Positions 44,772 through 53,857 of a stretch of DNA of 64,000 nucleotides are shown one piece after another (positions within the stretch are counted from its first letter, which is position 1; the number at the start of each line of letters is the position of its first letter). The position numbers were made by a program, and so were the translations under genes. Origin of the DNA: Rhizomys pruinosus (taxonomy: Eukaryota > Chordata > Mammalia > Rodentia > Spalacidae); the NCBI GenBank assembly GCA_009823505.1, contig VZQC01000590.1, positions 470,919 through 534,918 on the forward strand. The letters are read 5' to 3'. The notes below the pieces were generated by a model, which had not been told where the DNA came from, made no database searches, and saw only the letters and a list, made by a program, of their open reading frames with translations.

Positions 44772-44885
44772 TACATATATATACATATAAAAAAAAAAAA
44801 AAAAAAAAAAAAAATGTATATATATATTATATAATATATATATTATATATATATAAATATATAATTTAGATATATATTTCTCTAT
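44772..44885. repeat. (TA)n / (A)n low-complexity tract
   Basis: Poly(A) at 44790-44813 framed by TATATA-rich sequence. It can form extensive hairpins and probably contributed to the gap. Confidence 0.9.
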
Positions 44886-45180
44886 AATTGTGCTATTTTA
44901 GGATTGTAATACTATAAGAATTATATCATTTACCTAGAAATTAAGGGCAGGAGGTTAGAAAATGAAGGAGCTAGGCAGGACCTAGGACAAAACCTGCAAT
45001 GTATAGATGGAAGGATAAGTGGGACGTCGGAGTTTTCTTCTGGCTGAAAAGTTTGAAATTCCTTTGGATATGGCAGTAACTTATTCTCTAACGTTAGGTG
45101 ACAGAGAGGTTCAATCGTTCTATGTGCCATATGCTGGAAATTTTGCCTGCTGTCTTGACTAAGTTTTTGTAAGAAATGTA
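44886..45180 (-). repeat. Diverged inverted relative of 19020-19290
   Basis: The complement contains GAACCTCTCTGTCACC, TTTTCAGCCAGAAGAAAACT, TTTGTCCTAGG, CTAACCTCCTGCC and CAATCCTAAAAT in the same order as the plus strand at 19035-19225. Spacing differs and substitutions are many, so this is not the same locus duplicated recently. Confidence 0.6.
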
Positions 45181-45194
45181 TCTAAAGAATCCTT

Positions 45195-45424
45195 GCTCAG
45201 CTTGGTGATGAAAGCCTATATTCAAAATTATTTGGGTGCCTGAGAAAAGAAAATTGTAAATTCAAGGCCAGTCTGGGCAACCCAGTGAGACTCTGTCTTA
45301 AAAACTAAAAGGAAAAAAAAGAAAAAAAGGAAAAAAAACTAAAATGAACATTGGGAATATAGCTCAGTGGTAGAGCAGTTGGCCTAGTAGATATAAGACC
45401 CTGGGTTCAATCTCTAGTATCTCC
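45195..45424 (+). repeat. Old B1-like monomer followed by an ID element
   Basis: 45195-45335 has TTCAAGGCCAGTCTGGGCAA and GAGACTCTGTCTTAAAA (B1-like, old). 45350-45424 reads AATATAGCTCAGTGGTAGAG and GACCCTGGGTTCAATCTC, an ID element of the BC1/tRNA-Ala type with clear A and B boxes. Confidence 0.82.
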
Positions 45425-45429
45425 CCAAA

Positions 45430-45577
45430 TTTTTTTTAAGACAGGGTCTCCCTGTAGCCCCAGCTAGCCTGGAACTTGCTATGTAGACCAGGCTGGCCTT
45501 GAAATCACAGAGATCCACCTGCCTCTGCCTCCCAAGTGCTGGCATTAAAGGCATGTGCCACCATGCCTGGCCCCACA
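45430..45577 (-). repeat. B1 SINE
   Basis: In reverse orientation: AAGACAGGGTCTCCCTGTAG, TGTAGACCAGGCTGGCCTTG, GGCATTAAAGGCATGTGCCA. Nearly complete. Confidence 0.93.
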
Positions 45578-46185
45578 ATAGACATTTTAAACACTACAGT
45601 TTTGCTCTGTTTCCACTTCTTCAAAATATTCACCATTCACTTGGTGTCTGCTGAAGTTAAAATGTAAAAGAGAAAAATGGAGCTCATATTTAAATACACC
45701 TTCATCTTGTTATATATATGTTTCCACAAATGGGAACAACAAAGCTCATGCAAAATTTTTGCTTAAATTCAAACAATGAAGCTTACAAGTTTGTCCAGAT
45801 TCAAAGACTGTTTAAAGATTTGTAGCTACTGATTTAATAAATATTAGATATGAAATGTTAGGGATTCTGAACTATTACTCAGAAAAGTAATTTAATTTGG
45901 CCTATGCTGCCTTATGAAACAAGAGGAAACTGAATTAATGAGAAGTAAAAATAGGAATTAATGCATACCAGGATCAGGGTGCCTACTCTGCCATCAAGCC
46001 TTCTTAGTTCTTCCACTGATGTCACTCCTTGAGTTGTTTCTGCTGACAAATGTACATGTGTAATTAGAATATGCTACATAGAACTGTAACAGAAAAATGA
46101 GAGACATTATAGGTAGAATAAGTACCATAATTTTGATTTTTCTCTTTGTAAATTGAGAATTTTACTTAAGCTTATATTTTAGCTA
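45578..46185. other. AT-rich unique spacer
   Basis: Nothing recognisable. Confidence 0.4.
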
Positions 46186-46434
46186 AATATATGCTCTTTT
46201 ATTTTTTTTTATTTTTGTATGTGTATGAATGAACAGTCTGCATGTAGGTTTGTGCACCCGTGTGTTACAATGCCGCGGAGGTCAGAAGAGGGCGTCGGAT
46301 TCCCCTGGAAGTGGAGTCAAAGACAGTTCTCAGCCACCATATGGGTGCTGGGGATTGAACCCGGGTCCTCTGCAAGAGCAGTCAGTGCTCTTAACTGCTA
46401 GGCCATCTCTCCAGCCCCAATATATGCTCTTTTA
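46186..46434 (-). repeat. B2/B3-type SINE with perfect 16-bp target-site duplication
   Basis: AATATATGCTCTTTTA occurs at 46186-46201 and 46419-46434. The insert carries TTGTGCACCCGTGTGTTACA, a shortened middle lacking the second CCAGTTCC block, GAACCCGGGTCCTCTGCAAG and the head CTAGGCCATCTCTCCAGCCCC. Confidence 0.95.
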
Positions 46435-46449
46435 AAAACAAAAATCTTC

Positions 46450-46553
46450 CCACCAGGTATGGTGGCACATGCCTTTAATCCTAGCACTTGGGAGGCAGAG
46501 GCAGGCAGATCTTTGTGAGTTCAAGGCCAGCCTGGTCTACAGAGCAACTTCCA
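46450..46553 (+). repeat. B1 SINE
   Basis: CAGGTATGGTGGCACATGCC, TTTAATCCTAGCACTTGGGA, TTCAAGGCCAGCCTGGTCTA. It lacks its last third and is followed by a TA-rich tract (46555-46630). Confidence 0.92.
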
Positions 46554-46790
46554 GGATTAATAATTAATTATATATATATAATTATAATATATTATATAAT
46601 TATGATATAATTATTATAATAATAAACAGTAATTAATGAATTTGTGACTTCCAGCACAAAGGTATACATGCGCTTTGGATTGTAGTAGGAGATTTAAGCA
46701 GTCAGTGATTTACGAAGAAACAGATATTAGGGGTCAATATGGGATCCCCTCCCTAAGGGTATGCCGGTGTTAGTACAATCACAGCTCTTT

Positions 46791-47057
46791 TTTTTTTTTT
46801 TAATTTTTTATTATTATATTGTTATTTATTTCTGTATGTGTATGAATGTTACTGTCCGCATGCATGGAAGTCGTGCACCGTGTCGTGCAACGCCGCGGAG
46901 TTCAGAAGCGGGTCTCGGATTCCCTGGAATGGTTAGTTCTCCTGGATTTGGAGCTTAGACGGTTCTCAGCTCCGCAATTTGTGCGGGGATCGATACCCAG
47001 GTGTTCCTCTCAAGAGCGGTCGGTCGCTTCTTAACCGCTAGTCAATCCTCTCCAGCC
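46791..47057 (-). repeat. B2/B3-type SINE, noisy
   Basis: In reverse orientation from the T-rich tail through CCGTGTCGTGCAACGCCGCG and GGTTAGTTCTCCTGGATTTG to GCTAGTCAATCCTCTCCAGC. Several single-base insertions relative to the 14911 copy. Confidence 0.9.
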
Positions 47058-48690
47058 TTTTTTTTTTTACTTGGGGCTTTGTACCATTCATACATTATTT
47101 CTTCAATTCGATCAGCATATTTCCCTTTCCCTTCCCCCCTACCCACCCCATCCCAGTCCATGATTTGCCATAACTTGTTATTTTTTTTTCACATTTTTTC
47201 AGCACATAGTGATGATCCATGAGTACAACATCCTTCATATGAAAACCACATTTATAGGCTGTTGTGCCCAACCCCACAGCCCATTCCATCCAGTCGGGTG
47301 GGTGTAGGGGTTGTATGTTTAATCCAGTTGATTCAAATGAGTGTGCAGGACTACATTTGTTTTAGTTTCACCATTTTTCATTCCCTTAAAGTCGCATAGC
47401 CCTTACTATTCATACCAATCACCACCCTCTTCCAAGATTTTCCTCTAGGCTTATGGAAAGGGGCACGTGGATGAGAGCCAAAACAGTCCACTTTCTCTTC
47501 TGGATGCTGTTTGTCTTGGACTGGTCAATTCTGGCTGTTTCCTTTCATGGGCTGACGTTTGTCCAGGAATAACCTTTCGGACTCCTACTAATGGATAGCA
47601 CAAGCAATTAGATATATAGAAGATTTAAAGCGCTATAATAGTTGATAGTGTGTTACTTTGGTTATAGCACATCGTTTGGATGATATGTTAATCCATGAAT
47701 TTAATTTTTTTCTCCTTTATATGACCGTGGTATTACTGTGGCTTATAAACGTCTCCTAACCATGTAGAGGTGTTCTGTATTGTAAGCTTTGTGGCACTAG
47801 CCTGGGTTATTCCTCCAAGAGGAGAGCCAATAGCCATTAGTTTGGGATAACAGGCATTGGCTGCCTTTGCTGCACACGTATTTCAGGCAAGGCGTGTGTG
47901 TTGTAATGGTGTGACGATGGAGTCTGTGCTTGACTTCAGGAGCACCCGTATTTGCTTTATTTGTAGTGGCCTTTTGGTAACAATACCTTCTCTGGTATCA
48001 TGAGGCCATCGTACACTTGCCAGGTGTGGTCTCAATACATCTTTCACATTTGTTAACTCAGTCTTCTTCGAGCATAGCAGCCTTATCACCTCTCTTCTTG
48101 AGGTTTATCCCAGTTTAGAGGCAAGGAGCTTTACGCTTTTAGTGGGTGGCGTGGATTCCCTGGCTCAACATACCTCCCATGGTTTAGAATTAATCCCAGT
48201 GCTGTATGTCAGAGCTCCTTGTATTAATAGATTTTGCTTAAGTGCATATCAAGGACTTTGTTATATTAGTCTGAACAGAGAGATAATCCTTTTCACAGTT
48301 CTTTGCCTATTAGTCAATTAAAGAGGGAAGGCAAGGTTTTACAGTTTTATGGTAAGAGATTACCTCTATAATAGTGTCTCCAATTTACAGGTGGACGTTG
48401 GAGAGCGACCTCATCATCTCATATTTCTCGCTTTTTCTAATGGGGGTGGGGGGAGGCAAGAAAGTCTCTCATATCAAAACCTTTTGCAGCACCTATAAGG
48501 TAAGTTTCATTAGGACTCATTATAAATACTTGTTACAAGTAGGATCCACAGAGGGATTCGGTGTTTATAGCCAATCTAGGCTTTTCTTTCCTTTCGATGT
48601 TCAGATAGGTCAACCCTTTCAGTTGGCACTTTCTGGTACATCCTACTCATGCAAAGCTGTATCTTTTCTTTCTCAGCCATTAGTTGGTTT
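47058..48690 (-). mobile_element. LINE-1 3' UTR and late ORF2 region
   Basis: The complement includes the ATCAGCATATTTCCCTTTCC tail area, the GTAGGAGTCCGAAAGGTTATT block (single copy), and further upstream sequence to about 48690 that is not present in the shorter copies. It shows that the repeated tail is at least 1.3 kb long and is joined to LINE-1 ORF2 in one insertion. Confidence 0.7.
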
Positions 48691-49720
48691 TTTCATGCTA
48701 CTACCAAAACCAGGGAAGATAACACAACCAAAAAGGAGAACTATAGAGCCCATCTCCTAAATGAACACAGATGCCAAAATCCTAAATAGGATATGGCAAA
48801 TCGCATACAGACCCACATCAAGAAATCATCACCATGACCAAGTTGGATTCATAACCAGAGATCAGGTGTGGTTTCAACATAATAAATCAACGAAATCATC
48901 CATAAAACATAAAAAGACTGAAAGAGACAAAAACCACAACCATGCATCTCAATTGGCAGAGAAAGCCCTTGAAAAATCCAGCATCCCTTATGTTTAAAGT
49001 CCTGGAGGATTGGTTGAACTCATTCTATGTAATCAAAGCCATATACAGGAAACCACAAGCCAAATATCATCCTAAATGAGGATAACGTCATAAGCATTCC
49101 CCTTAAAGGGTAGGAACACTTCAGCAAGGCTGCTGTCCCCTGTCATCCACTGCCTTTCAATATAGTGCCTGTGAAACCCTTGCTGGGCAATAAGGTCAGG
49201 AAAAGGAAAATTAAGGAGTTCTGATGGAAAAGAGGAAGTCAAGCTATCCCTTTTTGCTGATGATTGTTGTCTTTTTTACTAAGGACGCTAAGAACTCCAC
49301 CAGGAAAACCTCCTAGAAACGATTAAGCTTCGTAAGTGGAAGGATAAAAATAAATCTAAAAAGCAGTAGCCTTCTCTACAAAACACACCAACAAGCAGCT
49401 GAGAAGGATATAGCAGGAGCCTTGTCCACTCACAATAGCCTCCAAAAACAATAAAATACCTAGAACGCAACACCTAACCAAAGATACAAGGACTTCTACA
49501 ACACAACAATGTTAAACGCCTGAAAAAGGATAATTGATAGGAAGACAATAGGAATGACAAACCTGCCCATCTCATGGATTGGGAAAAAAGTAAATATAGT
49601 AAAACTGTCCATCTCTAATCCTAAACTATGTAACAAGATTAATGCAATCCCAATCAAAAATCCCCAAGAGTCTTCTTCACAGGTTTGAAAAAAAGAATCC
49701 TCAAATTTCATTTTGGAAAA
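48690..49720 (+). pseudogene. LINE-1 ORF2 reverse-transcriptase fragment, inverted part
   Basis: Text in the order of L1 RT: AAGGAGAACTATAGAGCCCA, CATGACCAAGTTGGATTCAT, GTTTAAAGTCCTGGAGGA, then FADD (49253-49264), the YxDD-type polymerase active site. It continues to a TTCTTCACAGGTTTG block near 49675. Several frames, so inactive as written. Confidence 0.82.
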
Positions 49721-49736
49721 AATCACGCTCTTTTAG

Positions 49737-50583
49737 AAAATACAGATGCAGGGGAACAGGCTAATCCTGAAAGACCACAGCAAGATGTAGCATTTTCCAA
49801 GGCCCTCACAGAATGGTTTCTATGGTTGCCTGTCCTGTCTGGTCTGGCCCTGGGACAGCTCAAAATGACCCTTATTATTTGAATGCCAATGAAGGAGTCT
49901 GGGTCCTGGCTGTTGCACCTGCCTGTATTTATCCATGGGCATGTTGACTGTTGAAAGTACATGAGGGTATTATCAAATAACAGGTCAGTGTGCTGGGTGT
50001 GGTGGCATGGGCATGCTGACAGAACTGTGCCCTTCTCTACATGGAAAGGGGAAAGGAGGACAGTCTGCAGCTCAGGCAGCCTTAGAGAAAGTCATGTGTG
50101 AGGAAGAGGCTGAGGGTATAGGACCCCAGGAAGTGACCTCACCTCTATGATGTCAGTGGAAGGAGAACTCAGATCCTGGTTACCAGGTAGCTACAGGCCA
50201 GTGGCAGCCTGAACTGGCTTGCCTACTTGTCTGGAGCACTGACTGAGCAGGATGTCTCGCCTGCTGTTGCTGGTCCCTTCTGGAGGCTCAAGGCCCCGAA
50301 GACCCAGGAATAGACACTTTGGAAACTTTTGGAGACTTTGGGTGTGCCCTGTAGCCCAGCACCTCTGGCCGTTTTCCCACAGGGACCACATGGTGATCTG
50401 GTGAAGTTGATAGAAGTAAATGTCAATGAACACCCTGATTCCACCCCTGTCTCTCACTGTGTGTGATGCAGAGAGTGAACAATGAGGAAGTAACCACTTT
50501 CCACCTTAGTGCATGGCAGTGAGTCATTGAGAAATCTGACGGAGTTCCCAAGTTTGAACCTGCCATCCTTGGTCCTTCCTCAG
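49737..50583. other. Unique GC-richer sequence upstream of RalGDS-like exons
   Basis: No SINE or LINE is visible. GC content rises relative to the preceding 49 kb. An ATG at 50509 is in frame with the first exon below, but the TTGGTCCTTCCTCAG at 50569-50583 reads as a splice acceptor, so the true upstream exon probably lies elsewhere or is missing. No promoter is claimed. Confidence 0.45.
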
Positions 50584-50777
50584 GATGGAGAGGAGGCAAC
50601 CGAGATTCTCCATGAGCTCTGCAGGCTAAGGCCACAAAATAGAAAGAAAGTGAAGAAGTTGGTCAGCTACCTGTCCACTGCCCTGCTGAAGGGGGACTAC
50701 ATGTTTGTTGCCGCCTTTTTTATGATCTACCCAAGGTACACCAGCACTCAGCAGCTGGTGGACTGGATAATGGACAG
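50584..50777 (+). CDS. RalGDS-like exon A (REM domain, first part)
   Basis: The acceptor TTCCTTCCTCAG precedes 50584 and the donor GTGAGT follows 50777. The exon encodes KVKKLVSYLSTALLKGDY and STQQLVDWIMDR, matching the helical core of RalGDS REM domains (a LVPAFL...TFTTTQQVLDLLF-like layout). It is open throughout. It ends in phase 2 (AG + G of the next exon makes the arginine codon). Confidence 0.75.
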
Positions 50778-51313
50778 GTGAGTGACCATGTCCAAGCTCA
50801 GGGGAGCTCAGGCCTCCTGGGTTGGGTGATAGGAATGCTCTGCTCTTCTCTGAAGCACTTTGCTCTCACTGTCTGTTGTCAGGACAAAGTGTGGTTTGAC
50901 CCTGGCACTGCTGGCCCCAGTCCTAGCCTTTCAAATTGGTTTAGCCCAGAATACTGGACCCTAGTTTACTGAAAATCACCTCCTGTAAGAAACACTGAGT
51001 CAAGGCCCACATCTTCGATGCATTTGGGTAGTTCTTCTCCCAGTTGAAAAGAGGATTTCCCACCCAATCTGGGCATAAGGGACAATTGTAAGTACCCCCA
51101 GCGGCACATCAGAAAGCCCTGTGCCAACTGGGAAACCTGGAAGGCATCTCTATAGGTTCAGTGATTGCATGAAGATAATGCCCTAGTGTCATCTGACAAG
51201 AAGGCTTCCTTCCCAGACCAGCACAGCTATTTCCTCAACCTGGCCCCTCCAGATGTCCTGACAGGTAGGGGTCACAGGGCCCTTACAGGTGACATCTTTC
51301 TCTGTTGATACAG

Positions 51314-51361
51314 GTACGGACCTCTCCAGACAGACAGTGAGGAGGACAAGCCTGAAAAGAA
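51314..51361 (+). CDS. RalGDS-like exon B
   Basis: A 48-bp exon between TTGATACAG and GTGAGTG. It begins by completing the split codon and reads YGPLQTDSEEDKPEK, equivalent to the acidic loop after the conserved RYG of RalGDS. Phase again 2. Confidence 0.72.
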
Positions 51362-51796
51362 GTGAGTGGGCCTTGGGTAGAGACGGAGGTATGCTCTGAT
51401 GGGCACACTGCAATCTTTGTGGGCTCATGTTGGGGGTTAGGGAATTGCCAAGGACCCTGCTATTGGGATGTCCACTAGGGGGAATAAGCCTGGGAGCTCA
51501 CCAGCAGGGGCAAATAAGGAAGATCTTGGGTGGCCTCCTGGGTTCTGAGGAGCAGAGTCTGGGAAGATGGCAGCTAAAAGCCAGCCCAGGTAAGAATCCA
51601 TCCCCACTACAGCCCAGCCTGTTGATCCAGTCTGTTTACCAGAGCATGGGACAGAAAATATCAGGACCCTTCCCCCATGGCACTAAGTTACACCCAACTG
51701 TACATCAACTGAATGGCCTTTGCCTCATCTGCATGTGACCACTGCAGCAAAGGAAAGAGCAGGCAGGCTTCTAACCGTATTCACTGTCCATCTTAG

Positions 51797-52005
51797 TGCA
51801 ATAATGTGCTTTCTTCGAATGTGGATTGAGAGATATCCATATGACTTTTGTGACTATCTGGACCTGGCCAGTCTTGATCAGCTGATGGAATATGTGAATC
51901 TCAGCATAACTTCTTCATACCTGTTCAGCTATGTGTAGGAGGTCCTGTCAAAAATGCAGGATCAGGAATCCAAGAAGGCAACACCCAAAGATGAGGAGGC
52001 CACTG
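51797..52005 (+). CDS. RalGDS-like exon C with in-frame stop
   Basis: The acceptor CATCTTAG precedes 51797 and the donor GTGGGT follows 52005. The reading frame continues as NAIMCFLRMWIERYPYDFCD then LDQLMEYVNLSI, corresponding to the second half of the REM domain. TAG at 51936-51938 ends it. Past the stop the same frame still resembles the family (VLSKMQDQESKKATPKDEEA), so the stop looks like a later mutation. Confidence 0.7.
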
Positions 52006-52273
52006 GTGGGTTTCTGAGAAGGTGGGAAGGAGGGTTCTCTGCTGGGTCCATAAGCTGGCCTTTGACCTGCAGGCACAGCTGGGATCCAGTCAGCTAGGAT
52101 GTCCTGTTGTGGGGACTCAGACAAGAGATTCTCTACCAGGAAGATGGCTTCTGCATTTTGCAAGTCTTAGTAGAAAACAGTCCTCTTTGAAGGAATCTCA
52201 TCCCATCTCCTCCTCTCCTCTGAGTTCCTTTCAAGGCTGCCTCCACTGACTGCTCATCTCTTTGTTTCCTTAG

Positions 52274-52416
52274 ATGCCAGACCTTCCTGGGCAGCAGCTC
52301 CTGAGCTCCCTGTACACTTTGTAGCAGGGAGGACAGAGACCCTGGGTCCCAGTTCACCCTCTGCAAAAGAGCCTCCAAGGGACGTGGATCCCCAAGAGGA
52401 AACTGTGGCAGTCTGA
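52274..52416 (+). CDS. RalGDS-like exon D (linker), ends at TGA
   Basis: Preceded by TTTGTTTCCTTAG. In phase with exon C it reads DARPSWAAAPELPVHF and continues proline/glutamate-rich to TGA at 52414-52416. It is similar in character to the proline-rich linker between the REM and CDC25 domains. It would not be translated if the exon C stop is real. Confidence 0.5.
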
Positions 52417-53857
52417 TCCCAGACCAGCTTCCTGCAGCAGATGGGAGGAGTTGTACCCCAGAAGTGGAGGCTGTCATTCCTGAGATCATGGATCCACTTT
52501 GTCTGTGGCTGAGCCAACACAGCACCTGACTCCTGTATTTGAGGAGGCTCTGCCCACAGCATACAATGCAGAGCCACCTCCAGATGCCTGCAGATGCTTC
52601 AACTCCTGAGCAAGAATTTCTACCGGTTGTTGTAAACTAGAACAAGACACGTTTTTCGTCCCCCTGCCCTCAAATTTGACATAGTTGTCAGAAATTTTTG
52701 GGGATCCTTGCTGGTACTGCTACCCTAAGACTCTCTGCACTGCCAGGCTGGGATGTCCTTCTCTGAGAAAAAATCTTTTTTTTATCTTTTTTTCATTCCT
52801 GTTTTTGTTGGTCTTTTTGATTGTTGGTTGGTGTTTCAGATTTTAAGATTAGTAAACTTTATTGCTTACTTGTTTTTCCTTGAATGCTTTGGTCTCTCCA
52901 TGTAGTATGACTCTAGCAAGTCTCTGTGCAGATTGAAGTCTCAAGCCAAGCCCTTGGTCAAGGATGGAGGACCCATGCCTTGGGCTCTGGTATGTTGAAC
53001 TGAACAGGGGCCCTCACTCACTGTAGGATGAAGTCAACCCAAATGTACTGCCTGTCATTCTCACCAATGCTAAGCCCCAAGCTGTGCGCACACACTGACT
53101 ATACCTCGTATGCAATGGACTGCAGAATTTGCAAGGAAAGAATACTGTTCAAGCAGCACTTTAATTGCCTGAACATGTTTAAGCTTATGATTTCCACTTT
53201 AGATTGCTAGGCTTTTCACAATCTGGGGATGGTCAACAAATGATAAAGCCAAGCCCATGGAAATTTTACACATTTGTCCGCGGGAGTGGGCTTGGGGAAA
53301 TTTGATTGTTTCATATGTACAGGCAACCCTCCACAGGACAGAGCCAGGGATCAGCCTTAGAAATGGATGACTGCAGAATTCATGCATGGCACATGAGGTT
53401 CTCTCTCCCATTTAGAGACAGCTGAGTGAATGCAGGGTGCAGGACAGCTAATTTTGACTGTTCCCTGTGGGTAGAGCCCCTCCTCCACCACTGGTCACTT
53501 AGACATCTGGCTTGGGAAGAGGTTATACACATCTGGGTTCCCTAGGTATAAAGGTGCATGTGAGACTGTCCCTGAGAAAGCAGAGGGTAAGCTGCACAGA
53601 GCCAGGGCATCCAATGGCTGTGATGCCTGGAGACTCAGGGCTGCTATAGACAAGCTGAGGGGAACCCACTCCAGATGTAGGTTCTGTACCAGCCTCTCAG
53701 TGGAACATCCAGGGCTGGAACGAGAGGGTGTGGACCCTACAGATGCCAAGGGTGATGGCAACGGTGACCTTCCAGCCTTAGACAAAAGGAAAAGAACTAT
53801 ACACCACATGGGGTGTGTGTGCATACTTGCTGTTGGTCTTGGAGGTCCTGGTGCAGG
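52417..53857. other. Unique sequence downstream of the RalGDS-like exons
   Basis: Possible 3' UTR: an AGTAAA polyadenylation-signal variant at 52851-52856 is followed by T/G-rich text. No further RasGEF catalytic exon is recognised up to the tandem array. 53400-53857 is GC-rich and not recognised. Confidence 0.35.

Larger units (their letters stand above)
46777..49736 (-). mobile_element. LINE-1 insertion with 5' inversion, carrying a B2 in its poly(T)
   Basis: AATCACAGCTCTTT (46777-46790) and AATCACGCTCTTTT (49721-49734) flank the whole block. Inside: a reverse B2 (46791-47057), poly(T), LINE-1 3' sequence in minus orientation (47058 to about 48690), then LINE-1 ORF2 in plus orientation (about 48690-49720) that stops exactly at the right flank. 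This is the product expected from twin priming, with the 5' part flipped, followed by a SINE landing in the oligo(A). Confidence 0.75.
50584..52416 (+). pseudogene. RalGDS-like gene fragment (REM domain), four exons, early stop
   Basis: Four exons with consensus splice sites encode the Ras-exchanger-motif (REM, RasGEF N-terminal) domain of a RalGDS-type guanine nucleotide exchange factor, then a proline/acid-rich linker. RalGDS proteins activate Ral GTPases; the REM domain supports the catalytic CDC25 domain, which I cannot find here. Intron phases join cleanly across exons A-B and B-C, and C-D is also in phase. A TAG at 51936-51938 lies inside exon C before the end of the REM homology, so a spliced product would be a short REM-only protein. 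It may be a pseudogene or a truncated member of a rodent-expanded family. The gene symbol is uncertain. Confidence 0.72.

Noticed and set aside
45350..45424. Functional tRNA or BC1 RNA gene
   Set aside because: A and B boxes are present, but the element is a dispersed ID-type SINE without flanks typical of a tRNA gene.
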